A stretch of DNA of 64,000 bases from Paenibacillus polymyxa (GCF_015710975.1 NZ_CP049783.1:868001-932000); one strand, 5' to 3'. Shown: positions 25,257-35,640, counted from the stretch's first letter. The notes: a model not told the origin generated them from the sequence alone. Program-made: numbers and translations.

Positions 25257-28127
25257 CTACTGATAATTCACTTCTTCCACGAAATAGATTTCCTTCAAAC
25301 GAGTTTTCACACGCTGAATTTCATCTACTGTTAAAGGAGCCGTTGGACATAGCTTGAAGTTCCTTCCAGTGACATAGCTTACGTCCGTGTGACTATTTTC
25401 CGGGCTGTAAGCCAGCTTCGGAACCGGTTTTGAGGTATAATCGGTAAAGTCAATAATGGACCAAGCCGCATCTCCATCCTCTTTGGATAAAATAATCCGC
25501 TGTGAGGCATTTTCAGTCCACAAATAGCGCAGATTTGCCGGTGAATTATTGGAATCCATAGCCGTCTTTATTCCTGAACCTCTAAACATAAGCGTAAACT
25601 CAGTATGATCATTATTAGCTCCTGCTACCGATTCATAAATCTGTTTCAGCCCGTCAACACCCACAATCTCGACCTTGCGATCAAGCGGGAAATGATTCAC
25701 AAAGTTCTCCCATATTGGACCCATGTTATGGGTGTTGGCAAGTGCGTTGATGTCCAAAATAATAGACAAGTAGTTTACCGTATTTATACGTTGATAAGGG
25801 TTATCCAAATATTGCTGTACTATATACAGTTGTGGTGCCGCATCCGTCTCCGTCACATAGGGATCACCCGGATGAAGAGTCCAGCGTGAGGAATCTTTCG
25901 TATAGCGTGATCCAATTGGATCAATCGTAACCGAGTTCATGAATACGGTACCGCTATTATCAGCAATTCCTTGTGCGGGAACAATCGGATTGTCCTTATG
26001 GGACCAGTAAGGCATCAAAGGTGAGCCCTCACCATACATACCGTTGACATTATATTGTGTAGCCGACCATCCCATCGCCGATGTAATCCGATAGTGATCC
26101 TTAAGCCATTGAGTCTGTTCGGGATTCACCGTAAAGCTGGTCAATGATTTCGGCAGATACTTCCGATATTGGTCTGTATCCATGCTTTCAAACACGGATG
26201 GTGATCCCATCGAACCAGATTGGTGCAGCTCATTGAATGCATTATAACGATACATATACAGCCACTCATCCATCTTTGCTTCCCAAACAGGAAGCCCGGG
26301 CTCGGACTGGTTCGGGTATCCCGCCAGAATCCCAACTTCATCTCCATACTGATCGACGAATGCCAGAACCTGTTCAAGCTGCGGCCGATTCGCTTCTACA
26401 AAAACAAATCCGTTTTGCATCGCCCATGTCACTTTAATGTTGGGACCAAAGTGATCCATCAGCAATTGACGAGATTGCTTGATTTGATCTACGGTAGTTG
26501 CGCTTCCCTGCAGCATGATGGAGACAGCAAAGTATTGTTTTTTACGTTCCCCGGGTTCTACCGTTAATTCCGCATCGGATGTGAAGAGAATCCCTTGGGA
26601 TGGAGACTCAACTGTGATTTTTAATGGAATAACCGAGTTCACTGCTGGAATCAAATGCAGGTTGGCAATCTTTCCATCCTCTTCAAATATTCCTCTGGAA
26701 TCCTTTATCCGAAGTATCAAGTCTGATGGCAGCATTTCAGGAGCTATAATCTCTCCTTTAGCATTACGAAATACGTAGGACATTTTCCAAGCAGCCGGAT
26801 CTAAAGCTGCCGCCTCTGAAATGGTATACGTGGCCAAGTATACAGACCTGATTACGTTCGGTGGCTCTGCCGGCGGAGTCTTCCCTTTTACGATCAGCTT
26901 GGTCTGAGCTGTAAGAACCCGATAAGGTTTTGCAATGGTGACCTTCATTTCTACCGGAATGAAGCTGTCCGCAGCCGGTATATTTTCGGGATGTGCGATT
27001 TTCCCTTGTACATCAAAGACACCTAACCCATCACTAAATGTGTACGTAACACTTGTGACACTGGCAGCAGGAATGCTTACTGGTCGTCCTTCATTGTATA
27101 GCTGAAAGGATAGCTGATACGAAGGGTACGTTTCCGGCTGATTTACTAGCTCCTGCGCCTTGATTACGACTTCATCGACCAAAAAATCCGAAGAGTGGTC
27201 CGGTGGAATCACCGATGGGTCAACCGGAATTATTGGTGGTTTGGGATTAGGCACCGGTGGTGTGATTGGCGGTTCCGGTTTCGGCTCCGGTGGTGTCACC
27301 GGAGATACTGGTGAATCAGGCCTTGGGCGATGCCTTTTAGGCTCATCAATTTCCAAATTCACAGGTTGTTGCCTAATTTCCGGTGTCAAATCGACCGCAA
27401 TCTTCTGCGATTCTTGTTGGCTGGTCGCCTGAGGCAGCGTTGCAGCTCCATTTCCTAATGACTCCAGCAAACGCTTGGCACGTTCTTTCAGAACGTCACC
27501 GCCTAACCATATCCGATAAGCAACCAGCGTGGCGTCCTGCCGACTCACAGACTCTTTAGGGTGGAAATAATGATTTGTATCCCCCTCAATCAGTTCCAAC
27601 CGTTCCATCAGCCATACGCTCGTTTGTGCATAATTTGATATATTAGGTTGATCCACAAAACTGGATATACCAGCATATCGGGTATCATCAGTAACACCAA
27701 AATACCGGGCATACCAAACGGCCATATCCTGACGAGTCATATTGTGCTTGGCACCGAATAATTGATCACTAATCCCTTTCGTAATGCTTTCTTCCTGCAA
27801 GGCCTGTACATAAGGTAAAGCCCATGGTGACACATCCCGAAAAGAAGTTACGCCTCTGTTATTCGATGTTCGCTTTAAGGTTTTAGCGAAAATGCTTGCC
27901 CATTCCTGACGCGAGATAAAATGTAAAGGTCGAAAGCTCCCATCCTGATAACCCGTAACATAACCTTGAGCAGCCATGGCCTCAATCGCATCCGCTGCAT
28001 AGGAATGTTCGATATCGTTAAAGGCTCTGTCCGCAAAAACAGGCGCACTATGTATACAGAACAACCAGACAGCCAGTAAACCAGCCATGTAATGCCTAAT
28101 TTGTTTTAACTTTTTTTCATAATTCAT
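25257..28127 (-). CDS. Large SLH-domain surface protein with uncharacterised C-terminal domain
   Basis: 956 residues. Signal peptide (ending near VFADRAF), then three SLH domains (about residues 33-215, with AAQGYVTGYQDGSFRP and similar), which anchor to pyruvylated cell-wall polymer. A proline-rich linker follows (about 265-310), then two repeats of a beta-sandwich type (about 320-525) and a C-terminal domain of about 420 residues (ISIMLQGSATTVDQI onward). That last domain may belong to the DUF3863-type family, which I cannot confirm. No catalytic motif is recognised. The best AAAGGAGGTG is 15 bases before ATG 28127, an unusual spacing. Confidence 0.8.
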   Translation of the reverse strand: MNYEKKLKQIRHYMAGLLAVWLFCIHSAPVFADRAFNDIEHSYAADAIEAMAAQGYVTGYQDGSFRPLHFISRQEWASIFAKTLKRTSNNRGVTSFRDVSPWALPYVQALQEESITKGISDQLFGAKHNMTRQDMAVWYARYFGVTDDTRYAGISSFVDQPNISNYAQTSVWLMERLELIEGDTNHYFHPKESVSRQDATLVAYRIWLGGDVLKERAKRLLESLGNGAATLPQATSQQESQKIAVDLTPEIRQQPVNLEIDEPKRHRPRPDSPVSPVTPPEPKPEPPITPPVPNPKPPIIPVDPSVIPPDHSSDFLVDEVVIKAQELVNQPETYPSYQLSFQLYNEGRPVSIPAASVTSVTYTFSDGLGVFDVQGKIAHPENIPAADSFIPVEMKVTIAKPYRVLTAQTKLIVKGKTPPAEPPNVIRSVYLATYTISEAAALDPAAWKMSYVFRNAKGEIIAPEMLPSDLILRIKDSRGIFEEDGKIANLHLIPAVNSVIPLKITVESPSQGILFTSDAELTVEPGERKKQYFAVSIMLQGSATTVDQIKQSRQLLMDHFGPNIKVTWAMQNGFVFVEANRPQLEQVLAFVDQYGDEVGILAGYPNQSEPGLPVWEAKMDEWLYMYRYNAFNELHQSGSMGSPSVFESMDTDQYRKYLPKSLTSFTVNPEQTQWLKDHYRITSAMGWSATQYNVNGMYGEGSPLMPYWSHKDNPIVPAQGIADNSGTVFMNSVTIDPIGSRYTKDSSRWTLHPGDPYVTETDAAPQLYIVQQYLDNPYQRINTVNYLSIILDINALANTHNMGPIWENFVNHFPLDRKVEIVGVDGLKQIYESVAGANNDHTEFTLMFRGSGIKTAMDSNNSPANLRYLWTENASQRIILSKEDGDAAWSIIDFTDYTSKPVPKLAYSPENSHTDVSYVTGRNFKLCPTAPLTVDEIQRVKTRLKEIYFVEEVNYQ

Positions 28128-28452
28128 TATTTGAGATCATTACACCTCCTTTACGAGATAGCACTGGGCCACTTTCACCTGTACCTTCATATCAATTTTG
28201 AAAATCATCCTCTTTTGTTTTCAAACGGTTTTTCATTACTGTTAACACCAAACTGTATATACTTGAATTATCGGAATAATCTCCCTAGGATTGAAGAAAG
28301 CCAGCAAAAAAAGTGGTTTGAGCAATCTGCTGTCCTGCTCTTTCACCATATTTTTTTAAGCCTTAATTCCCTATCACTAAACAATGGTTTTCATTGGCAA
28401 TTAAATACTTATCACCTTTTGGGCCTATCATTTTAATCATGTACACATAAAT
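28128..28452. other. Upstream region of the SLH gene
   Basis: A+T-rich stretch without a supported gene. It contains the SLH ribosome site (28141-28152) and a tiny frame on the minus strand, MISNNEL, that starts next to it and ends inside the SLH start. No clear promoter could be fixed. Confidence 0.4.
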
Positions 28453-28505
28453 AAAAAAAGAGATGACATCTGTATCCGCATTCGTCTGAATACAAAATGT
28501 TATCT
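28453..28505 (-). terminator. Terminator after the secreted hypothetical gene
   Basis: Minus-strand hairpin AGATAACAT...ATGTCATCT with inner TGTAT/ATACA, followed by CTTTTTTTATT. Confidence 0.8.
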
Positions 28506-28547
28506 CATTTTTTGTGTAAGATACACTTATTAAGTCCTGGCTGCTCG

Positions 28548-29255
28548 TTAATCCTTTTTCAACTCAGAACCCTTATAAATATAAAAGTAGCCCTTTAGAG
28601 TTCCGTTTTGCGGATAAGCAGCAGGATCTTTGTCTTTTATTTGACTTACCCACTCTCGATTTATAAGCGTAGAGGGTCCTTCCTCAACTAGTGCTTCAGC
28701 AGACATTCCCGTGATTGATTGTGCTGTGCTGGACCATAATGTAACTAAGTAGACATCGTTAGCATTAAAATGATAGCGTCCTTCACTTGGAGTTCCCTCA
28801 TAAAACAGCTCAGCCAAAGAAGCAGCCTCAGATCCTCTCATAAAAATTCGAATCTCATCAGTTCCGTTCCATGTATGAGGAATTCCGCCTTTTGGATTCA
28901 CGTATTCTACAATTGCTGGCTCCTTATCGGTATTAAAATCAACAATCGCATAATGATAAACCTCATCCGTTACACTTTTGGTTGCAAATTCAGTTATTTT
29001 ATCTGTTTGATAGCCACTGAACTTTCCATACACATTTGGAGTTTTGCCAATAGCAGCAAGGGCCTTTTCCTGATCCATAGATCCGGCTCTACCAGCTACT
29101 GGTGTCAGCCTGTAGGTCTTGATTTCAGTCCCCTTGTACTGATCCCAAGTGTATTCGTAATAATATTTTGCATAAGATATTCCACTGTTCCAGCCTACAG
29201 ATACCAGCATGATAATACCTAGCATGAATACTACTGGCCATTTTTTCAACTTCAT
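28548..29255 (-). CDS. Secreted protein of unknown function
   Basis: 235 residues. The start is placed at ATG 29255, eight bases from AAGAGG; the GTG two codons earlier is too close. A signal peptide or signal anchor (KKWPVVFMLGIIMLVSVGW) is followed by a soluble domain rich in aromatic residues with no motif I recognise. Segments such as YYEYTWDQYKGTEIKTYRLTP suggest beta structure. It is monocistronic, with its own terminator, downstream of the MerR gene. Confidence 0.6.
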   Translation of the reverse strand: MKLKKWPVVFMLGIIMLVSVGWNSGISYAKYYYEYTWDQYKGTEIKTYRLTPVAGRAGSMDQEKALAAIGKTPNVYGKFSGYQTDKITEFATKSVTDEVYHYAIVDFNTDKEPAIVEYVNPKGGIPHTWNGTDEIRIFMRGSEAASLAELFYEGTPSEGRYHFNANDVYLVTLWSSTAQSITGMSAEALVEEGPSTLINREWVSQIKDKDPAAYPQNGTLKGYFYIYKGSELKKD

Positions 29256-29371
29256 ACCCACAACCTCTTTTCTTCATATACACTCAAATCATCATTAGAA
29301 TTATAGCTTTTCAATAATTCTACTAACAGTTAAATATTAGAAGGAAGTGTGGATAAATTATGTCTTTTCTG

Positions 29372-29788
29372 TTAGTTAGTCATGTGACTCCCTATATTAT
29401 TGTTTTTATGAATATTTTCCGTTCCGGCATCCAATGCAGTTTTGTAATATAAGCATTTATGTTCAATAACCTCCATTGTTTTTCTTAGTTCCTCCATTTG
29501 TGCTTCTACAGTCGCTTTTCGTTCCAAAAACATGTCATATCTTTGTTGTAGTGTGGAATCTCCCCCAGAACACCAATCAATGAAATTTTTAATTTCTTTG
29601 ATCGGCATTCCGGTGGATTTTAGACATTCAATTATTTTTAAAGCGTCAATATCGGATTCTTTAAATAATCTTGTTCCGCTAGATGTCCGTTCTACAAAAG
29701 GCATAAGTCCCTCCTTGTCGTAGTAACGCAATGCATATGCTGTAAGATTCAATTCTTTAGCAACTTCGCTGATCGAATATGTCTTCAT
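29372..29788 (-). CDS. MerR-family regulator
   Basis: 138 residues. N-terminal MerR winged helix (TYSISEVAKELNLTAYALRYYDKEGLMP), then RLFKESDIDALKIIECLKSTGMPIKEI, and a coiled-coil dimer helix (about 85-120). It is divergent from adhA. Both promoters carry an AGTTAACT-centred dyad within a 19-bp spacer, so it should regulate itself and adhA. Bacillus AdhR controls adhA in response to formaldehyde and methylglyoxal; an equivalent role is inferred. The second of two ATGs (29788) has the better spacing from AGGAG. Confidence 0.85.
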   Translation of the reverse strand: MKTYSISEVAKELNLTAYALRYYDKEGLMPFVERTSSGTRLFKESDIDALKIIECLKSTGMPIKEIKNFIDWCSGGDSTLQQRYDMFLERKATVEAQMEELRKTMEVIEHKCLYYKTALDAGTENIHKNNNIGSHMTN

Positions 29789-29809
29789 CATGTATCTCCT
29801 ATCCTTAAT

Positions 29810-29840
29810 GATATAGACTTCGAGTTAACTCTAGGTATAA
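29810..29840 (-). promoter_or_regulatory. merR autoregulated promoter, 19-bp spacer
   Basis: On the minus strand TTATAC (29835-29840), 19-base spacer CTAGAGTTAACTCGAAGTC, then TATATC (29810-29815). A long spacer with a central dyad is the signature of MerR-controlled promoters. Confidence 0.75.
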
Positions 29841-29915
29841 AGGGATTCTATCAAGCTATTGGTTGAGTGTCAAAGTCCCCTAGCATAATTTTTTAAAAGG
29901 AATATAGGTAGTTGC

Positions 29916-29946
29916 TTGACTTAGAGTTAACTATAAGGATTAACAT
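29916..29946 (+). promoter_or_regulatory. adhA promoter, 19-bp spacer with MerR dyad
   Basis: TTGACT (29916-29921), a 19-base spacer containing TAGAGTTAACTATA, then TAACAT (29941-29946). The same AGAGTTAACT core appears in the divergent merR promoter. Confidence 0.78.
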
Positions 29947-30048
29947 TGATCTGCAAGAGGAAAACTTCAATCGACTTCACTTAGTTTTCACTTTGTATTC
30001 AATACAATTACTTTCTCTTGAAAAATATAAGTAATTAGGAGGCTATTT

Positions 30049-31089
30049 ATGATTACTGCTAAAGCACGAGCTGTCGACGGCCCAGACAAACCGTTTCGAG
30101 CGGCTGAAATTAAACGACGGGATCTTGATTCACATGATGTATTGATTGAAATTAAATATGCTGGCATATGCCATTCTGACATCCACACTGCTCACGGCGA
30201 ATGGGGACCCGTGAACTATCCTCTTGTACCTGGACATGAAATTGCAGGGATTGTTACGGATGTAGGAGCTGAAGTTACAAAGTACACAGTTGGTGACCGG
30301 GTAGGAGTTGGCTGTATGGTTGATTCCTGTGGCGAATGTGAGAACTGTCGTAAAGGAGAGGAACAATACTGCCTTAAAGGAAACGTCCCTACCTACGCTG
30401 GTGTTGACAAATACGGCGAGCCTACACAAGGCGGGTATTCTACCCACATTGTCGTAACTGAGGATTTTGTAGTAAGAATTCCAGATAATATTGAGCTTGA
30501 CGTGGCTGCTCCATTACTTTGCGCAGGTATTACGACTTATTCGCCGTTAAACCACTGGGGAGCTGGCCCAGATAAGAAAGTGGCAGTTGTGGGTATGGGA
30601 GGCCTTGGCCATATGGCTATCAAGATCGCACATGCTATGGGTGCTGAGGTAACCGTTCTATCACAAACATTAAAGAAAAAAGAAGATGGCTTGCAATTTG
30701 GCGCGGATCACTATTATGCCACAAGCGAGCCAGAAACATTTGAAAAACTGGCTGGACGCTTTGACTTGATTATTAATACGGTAAGTGCCAACATCGATCT
30801 GAACGCTTATTTTGCACTACTCACTCTTGACGGAACTTTGGTGAACGTCGGTGCCCCTGGCGAGCCGATGTCACTCAATGTGATGTCCCTTATCGGACAT
30901 CGCCGTTCATTTGCAGGATCAATGATAGGAGGCATCCGCGAGACACAGGAAATGCTGGATTTCTGTGCGAAACACAATATTGTTCCTAAAATTGAAGTGG
31001 TATCAGCTGACCAGATTGACGAAGCCTACAAACGAGTATTAGCATCTGATGTGAAGTACAGATTCGTGATTGACATTAGCACAATGTAA
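30049..31089 (+). CDS. adhA: Zinc-dependent alcohol/aldehyde dehydrogenase
   Basis: 346 residues, closely resembling Bacillus AdhA. Catalytic zinc ligands GICHSD (C41) and GHE (H63, E64); structural-zinc cysteines in [18 protein letters not shown](P) loop [12 protein letters not shown]. The medium-chain family reduces aldehydes, here probably toxic carbonyls, given the divergent MerR regulator and its 19-bp-spacer promoter. AGGAGG lies just upstream of the ATG. Confidence 0.92.
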   Translation: MITAKARAVDGPDKPFRAAEIKRRDLDSHDVLIEIKYAGICHSDIHTAHGEWGPVNYPLVPGHEIAGIVTDVGAEVTKYTVGDRVGVGCMVDSCGECENCRKGEEQYCLKGNVPTYAGVDKYGEPTQGGYSTHIVVTEDFVVRIPDNIELDVAAPLLCAGITTYSPLNHWGAGPDKKVAVVGMGGLGHMAIKIAHAMGAEVTVLSQTLKKKEDGLQFGADHYYATSEPETFEKLAGRFDLIINTVSANIDLNAYFALLTLDGTLVNVGAPGEPMSLNVMSLIGHRRSFAGSMIGGIRETQEMLDFCAKHNIVPKIEVVSADQIDEAYKRVLASDVKYRFVIDISTM

Positions 31090-31128
31090 GCTAGGTAAAT
31101 CAATAAGTTGTAAAAGCAGTTTTAATTT

Positions 31129-31170
31129 GAAGGTGTCTCCAAGTATAGCTTGGGGATACCTTCGCTTTAT
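31129..31170 (+). terminator. Terminator after adhA
   Basis: 15-base arms GAAGGTGTCTCCAAG / CTTGGGGATACCTTC with two imperfect pairs, then CTTTATTTT. Confidence 0.8.
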
Positions 31171-31242
31171 TTTGCAATGATCACACCCTTCTGTAGCTCA
31201 CTCACAGCCTTCCCATTGCTCTATTCCTCTTCATATAAAAAG

Positions 31243-31283
31243 AAAAGCCGAGTGCAACTCAGGACATCTGAATTACACTCGGC
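31243..31283 (-). terminator. Terminator after the amino-acid permease
   Basis: Minus-strand stem GCCGAGTGTAATTCAG / CTGAGTTGCACTCGGC followed by TTTTCTTTTT. Confidence 0.85.
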
Positions 31284-31304
31284 AAATACTACATCTTGAG
31301 CAGC

Positions 31305-32687
31305 CTATTCGTGTTTCTCTAATTCTTCAATTCTCTGCCGCTTTCCTATGCCAAAGACAAAATATCCAACAACGACGATCGCCATGAATGTTGCCCCGAC
31401 AATCAACGACAAGCGTGTATCCGGATTAAACCACATTCCAACGATTACCAGCAACAAAAAGATAATAGTGATGTAATTACTGATCGGGAAAAAACGAGAC
31501 TTAAAATTATGATCTTCCATTTCGTTTTTCCACTTTTTCCGGAATTTAAATTGACTGATGGCTAATGCAAACCACGGTACCATACCCGGGAGAACACTAG
31601 CGCTGTAAATATACAAAAACAGTTTGGAATCAGGCATTAGGTAGTTAAATAACACGCCTACCAGTAGCAATGAAATGGTCGTTATTATACTATTTCTAGG
31701 GACACCGCTTGCGGAAACCTTCCCGAAGAACTTAGGAGCTTGTCCGTTCTTAGCCAATGTATATAACATTCTGCCCGCACTATAAATACCACTGTTGCAA
31801 CCTGACATCGCAGCTGTAAGTACAACAAAGTTAATAATACCCGCAGCAGCTACAATTCCCACCTTGGCAAAAGTCAGAACAAACGGGCTGCCAATCTCGC
31901 CAATTTGGTTCCAAGGATAAATCGTAACAATGACAAAGATTGCCCCTACGTAAAAAATCAGAATACGCCAGATGATGTTTTTAATAGCTTTTCGCAGGGT
32001 CATTTTCGGATTTTCTGCTTCACCCGCTGTAATGCCTACCATCTCAATCCCCTGGTAAGCCGCCGTTACAATACATAGTGCAAATAGGAACCCTTTTAAC
32101 CCTCCTGCAAAAAAACCACCATGGCTGACTAGATTGGATAGACCTATCGGTTGTCCGCCGTTACCGAGGCCAAAGAAGATCATCCCCGTACCAACTACTA
32201 GCATGAAGATAATAGCGATAATCTTAATCATCGCAAACCAAAACTCAAATTCTCCATAGAATTTCACAGCCGCTAAATTGGCCAGCGCAATAATAATTAC
32301 ACCTGCCAAAGCCGGCAACCATTGCGGGATATCCGGGAACCAGTAGCCCACATATACCCCAATCGCAGTGACCTCCGCCATTCCTACAGTAACCCATAAG
32401 AACCAATAGCTCCAAGCGGTCAAGAAACCGGCCAAAGGGCTGATGTATTTATGAGCAAAGGTAGCAAATGAGCCCGTCACCGGTTCAAGAATCAGCATTT
32501 CCCCCATGATCCGCATGACAAAAAACATAATAATCCCAGCTAAGAGATAAGCCAACAGCACCGAAGGACCTGCCCATTTTATCGTACTTGCCGATCCCAT
32601 AAACAAGCCAACGCCAATCGTGCCTCCAAGCGCAATCAACTCAACGTGTCGTGGCTTCAGCCCTCTCGTTAATTGTTTCGATTCCAA
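31305..32687 (-). CDS. Amino-acid permease (APC superfamily)
   Basis: 460 residues with about 12 membrane segments. The N-terminus [25 protein letters not shown] and the [14 protein letters not shown] loop are hallmarks of the amino-acid transporter (AAT) family, which includes AapA-, RocE- and GabP-like proton symporters. Substrate cannot be read from sequence. The start is TTG 32687 or nearby, with GGGGAG upstream. A well-formed promoter (32892-32920) implies a 5' leader of roughly 200 bases that holds a strong hairpin at 32771-32836. Confidence 0.85.
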   Translation of the reverse strand: MESKQLTRGLKPRHVELIALGGTIGVGLFMGSASTIKWAGPSVLLAYLLAGIIMFFVMRIMGEMLILEPVTGSFATFAHKYISPLAGFLTAWSYWFLWVTVGMAEVTAIGVYVGYWFPDIPQWLPALAGVIIIALANLAAVKFYGEFEFWFAMIKIIAIIFMLVVGTGMIFFGLGNGGQPIGLSNLVSHGGFFAGGLKGFLFALCIVTAAYQGIEMVGITAGEAENPKMTLRKAIKNIIWRILIFYVGAIFVIVTIYPWNQIGEIGSPFVLTFAKVGIVAAAGIINFVVLTAAMSGCNSGIYSAGRMLYTLAKNGQAPKFFGKVSASGVPRNSIITTISLLLVGVLFNYLMPDSKLFLYIYSASVLPGMVPWFALAISQFKFRKKWKNEMEDHNFKSRFFPISNYITIIFLLLVIVGMWFNPDTRLSLIVGATFMAIVVVGYFVFGIGKRQRIEELEKHE

Positions 32688-32770
32688 AAGAACGCTCCCC
32701 TTCGTATATGTTCGTCATCAAATGCTAATGATCCGGAAAACTGCCCCCAAACATTATTAATTTTCAGACT

Positions 32771-32836
32771 GACGTGGTTGATCGAACGACTACACAGTAG
32801 CTCCACGATTCATAAATATACAAAGTCAACCACGTC
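32771..32836 (-). promoter_or_regulatory. Structured 5' leader of the permease gene
   Basis: Perfect 11-bp inverted repeat GACGTGGTTGA / TCAACCACGTC enclosing 44 bases that can fold further (CTAC-tgt-GTAG with flanking GAA-CG/CG-TC pairs on the minus strand). It lies inside the predicted transcript, 84 bases before the start codon. No known riboswitch consensus or T-box sequence is recognised. Confidence 0.5.
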
Positions 32837-32891
32837 CTATTTGCCGTCCAAACCTTACTGTTTCTAAGACCGAGTCCGTAGCATTAGATGC

Positions 32892-32934
32892 ATTGTATGA
32901 CAAAAAACGTCTAAATACAACTGCTAATTAGCAG
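32892..32934 (-). promoter_or_regulatory. Permease promoter and adjacent palindrome
   Basis: Minus-strand TTGTAT (32915-32920), 17-base spacer, TACAAT (32892-32897). Directly upstream lies the palindrome CTGCTAATTAGCAG (32921-32934), flanked by GTCTAAA/TTTAGAC arms (32909-32915 and 32940-32946); this could be an operator. Confidence 0.55.
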
Positions 32935-33174
32935 ACATTTTTAGACATGAAATGGAAAGGAAGGAGATTCATTTTACTGAACATTGGTCAATTCAATGTA
33001 ATGCATTAGAGCGTTGAAGATACTTGTTTTTTCAATGATAAATATCACGATATTAAGCTTGTTTAAAGCCTATATCCATACAGTGTAAAACATAAGCTCC
33101 GAATGAAAGAGCAACATTTCAAACATACCCTTGTGATATAACTATGCATGAATTCCAAACAAGGAGATGAAGAC

Positions 33175-33939
33175 ATGAGTAAGTTAAAAGGTCAAATCGC
33201 TTTAGTAACTGGTGCAAGTCGAGGAATCGGTCGTGGCATTGCATTACGTCTGGCTCGGGAGGGGGCCATTGTCGCAGTACACTACGGAAAAAGGCATAGA
33301 GAAGCAGATGAGGTGGTTCATCAAATTGAGCAACTTGGAGGGGCTGCATTTACGATTGGTGCTGACTTCAGTGCCCTGAACGGCATTCATGATTTATATG
33401 CGAAATTGGATGAAGCGCTTCGGGAATGTACAGGCGATAATCGGTTTGATATTCTCGTCAATAACGCTGGAATAGGTCAAATTGTCCCTCTGGAAGAGAC
33501 AACAGAAGAATCTTTTGACGAAGTCATGAACATGAATGTCAAAGCACCTCTTTTTGTTACCCAGCAAGCTTTGCCGCGTCTAAAAGATGGAGGCCGCATT
33601 ATCAATCTCTCATCGTTTGTTACACGCGTGGCCTCCCCTAGTGTTTTCGCATATAGCATGTCAAAGGGGGCCATCGACACACTAACGCACGTTTTGGCTC
33701 ATCAACTTGGGAGCCGCCATATTACCGTCAACGCCATCCAACCAGGCATTATCAATACAAAGATGAATAGCGGAACCTTACAAGATCCTGACGGGCAGAA
33801 ATTTGCCGCTGGCCTTTCGACCTTTAAACGTTGGGGAGAGCCTGAAGATGTTGCAGATATAGCTGCCTTTCTTGCCTCAACGGATAGCCGCTGGATAACG
33901 GGTCAATTGATTGATGCAAGTGGTGGATCTCATCTGTAA
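33175..33939 (+). CDS. Short-chain dehydrogenase/reductase
   Basis: 254 residues. Classical SDR: TGASRGIGRG cofactor loop, NNAG, catalytic Ser in INLSSF and YSMSK (Tyr, Lys), and PGIINTKM. ATG 33175 is nine bases from AAGGAGA; the earlier in-frame ATG at 33148 has no site. Substrate is unknown. The 235 bp upstream (32940-33174) show no other feature. Confidence 0.87.
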   Translation: MSKLKGQIALVTGASRGIGRGIALRLAREGAIVAVHYGKRHREADEVVHQIEQLGGAAFTIGADFSALNGIHDLYAKLDEALRECTGDNRFDILVNNAGIGQIVPLEETTEESFDEVMNMNVKAPLFVTQQALPRLKDGGRIINLSSFVTRVASPSVFAYSMSKGAIDTLTHVLAHQLGSRHITVNAIQPGIINTKMNSGTLQDPDGQKFAAGLSTFKRWGEPEDVADIAAFLASTDSRWITGQLIDASGGSHL

Positions 33940-33961
33940 ATGAACAGATTCAAAATAAAAA

Positions 33962-34006
33962 CAAAATGCGTTGGTGAGAGAGAGTCGTTCTTCTCCACCA
34001 ACGCAT
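33962..34006 (-). terminator. Terminator after selO
   Basis: Perfect stem ATGCGTTGGTG / CACCAACGCAT, T-rich only on the minus-strand side (TTTTGTTTTTATTTTG), so it serves selO. Confidence 0.8.
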
Positions 34007-34048
34007 GAAATACGTTATCAGCCAATTGTTCAACATGACTACTACAGA

Positions 34049-35527
34049 TCAGGTACCGCAAAATGTTCGGTAAGGACAAGTGGATTCCTCAGGCAATGTA
34101 GAGTAAATTTCCTGTTCGGTAGAATAAGCATAAGGGTTCGAAAGAACTTCAAGAAGCTGCTCCATCACTCGGTAATCTTCTCGTTCCACCGCAGCCTCCA
34201 GTGCTTCTTCTACCCGATGGTTGCGCGGGATAATTGCGGGATTGCTGTTGCGCATCAGCTGATGTGAGGAGGCTTCGGATTCCTGCTGTCTGTCCAGCCT
34301 CGCCTGCCACTGCTCGTGCCACGGGGTAAAATCCGCCGTGCTGAACAAAACCGTATCCTCCAGCTTGTTTAAAGTGAGGGCACGGAAGGTATTGGTGTAG
34401 TCCGCGCGATGCTTCTGCATGATTTTAAGAAGATCCTCAATAAGGGACTCATCCTGCGACTCTTCGTTAAAGATCCCCAATTTGGCCCGCATTCCCGCAA
34501 GCCAATGATGGCGAAACATGTTTGCAAAATCTGAAATTGCATCCTCGGCCATTTTGACAGCCTGCTCTCTGTTGTCATGCAGCAGTGGCAAGAGGGTCTC
34601 CGCCAATCTCGCGAGATTCCACGCAGCGATATGCGGCTGATTGACATAAGCATAGCGGCCCTGCATGTCGATGGAACTGAACACCGTCTCAGGATTATAG
34701 GTATCCATAAAGGCGCAAGGACCATAATCAATGGTTTCTCCGCTAAGGGTCATATTGTCGGTATTCATCACTCCGTGAATAAAACCCACCAGCTGCCATT
34801 GAGCGATCAGCTTCGCCTGACGCTTAATCACTTCCTGAAGCAGTGAAAGGTAACGGTTTTCGTCATTGGCAACTTCCGGATAGTGTCGTTCCAATGTGTA
34901 ATCAGCCAGAGTCTGCAGATCTTGGGACGTGCCCCATGCTGAGACATATTGAAAGGTGCCGACGCGAAGATGACTGGCAGCCACACGAGTCAGAATGGCA
35001 CCGGGCTGCTCTGTTTCCCGGACGATCGCCTCACCCGTGATTACCACCGCCAAGCTGCGGGTGGTAGCGATACCTAGCGCATGCATCGCTTCGCTGATGA
35101 TGTATTCGCGGAGCATCGGCCCAAGTGCCGCACGGCCATCACCACGACGGGAGTACGGCGTTCTGCCTGAGCCCTTGAGCTGAATATCAACCCGTTTGCC
35201 CGAGGGAGTGATCTGCTCGCCGAGCAGCAGAGCACGGCCGTCTCCTAGCATGTTAAAATGCCCAAATTGATGTCCTGCGTAAGCTTGAGCAAGAGGCGTA
35301 GCACCCTCGGGAACCTGATTGCCGGCCAATATCGCTACGGCATCATCTCTTTGCAGAGCATTTTCGTTCAAACCCAGTGAGACTGCCAACGGATGATTTA
35401 AAATGATCAGCTTTGGTGAGCGAACAGGATTTGGATTGAGCTTCGTAAACATGGATTCCGGCAGACGAGAATAACTGTTGTCGAAGTTCCACCCTATTTT
35501 ATCAGCTATTTCTTTTTTCTCCGTCAT
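34049..35527 (-). CDS. selO: Protein adenylyltransferase SelO (YdiU)
   Basis: 492 residues, full length. Pseudokinase-fold motifs: [36 protein letters not shown] (the lysine and arginines that bind the flipped ATP), GVMNTDNM and DYGPCAFMD (metal-binding D-N and D). SelO transfers AMP to Ser, Thr or Tyr of target proteins in redox response. The C-terminus ends CPYRTFCGT, the Cys form without selenocysteine. Start ATG 35527 has AAGGAG upstream. Confidence 0.92.
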   Translation of the reverse strand: MTEKKEIADKIGWNFDNSYSRLPESMFTKLNPNPVRSPKLIILNHPLAVSLGLNENALQRDDAVAILAGNQVPEGATPLAQAYAGHQFGHFNMLGDGRALLLGEQITPSGKRVDIQLKGSGRTPYSRRGDGRAALGPMLREYIISEAMHALGIATTRSLAVVITGEAIVRETEQPGAILTRVAASHLRVGTFQYVSAWGTSQDLQTLADYTLERHYPEVANDENRYLSLLQEVIKRQAKLIAQWQLVGFIHGVMNTDNMTLSGETIDYGPCAFMDTYNPETVFSSIDMQGRYAYVNQPHIAAWNLARLAETLLPLLHDNREQAVKMAEDAISDFANMFRHHWLAGMRAKLGIFNEESQDESLIEDLLKIMQKHRADYTNTFRALTLNKLEDTVLFSTADFTPWHEQWQARLDRQQESEASSHQLMRNSNPAIIPRNHRVEEALEAAVEREDYRVMEQLLEVLSNPYAYSTEQEIYSTLPEESTCPYRTFCGT

Positions 35528-35640
35528 AGTGTCTCCTTTTCTGCTGTGGTATCTTGGATTTGCCCATTTTAGTTTTTACTTCTATCCATTTATTATCCAC
35601 TTTTCACCATGCTGTTGTACCTTTCAGCCTGCTTTTTTTA

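Noticed and set aside
32688..32940. T-box or known amino-acid riboswitch before the permease
   Set aside because: No T-box bulge sequence or lysine/glycine aptamer core found; kept only as an unclassified leader.
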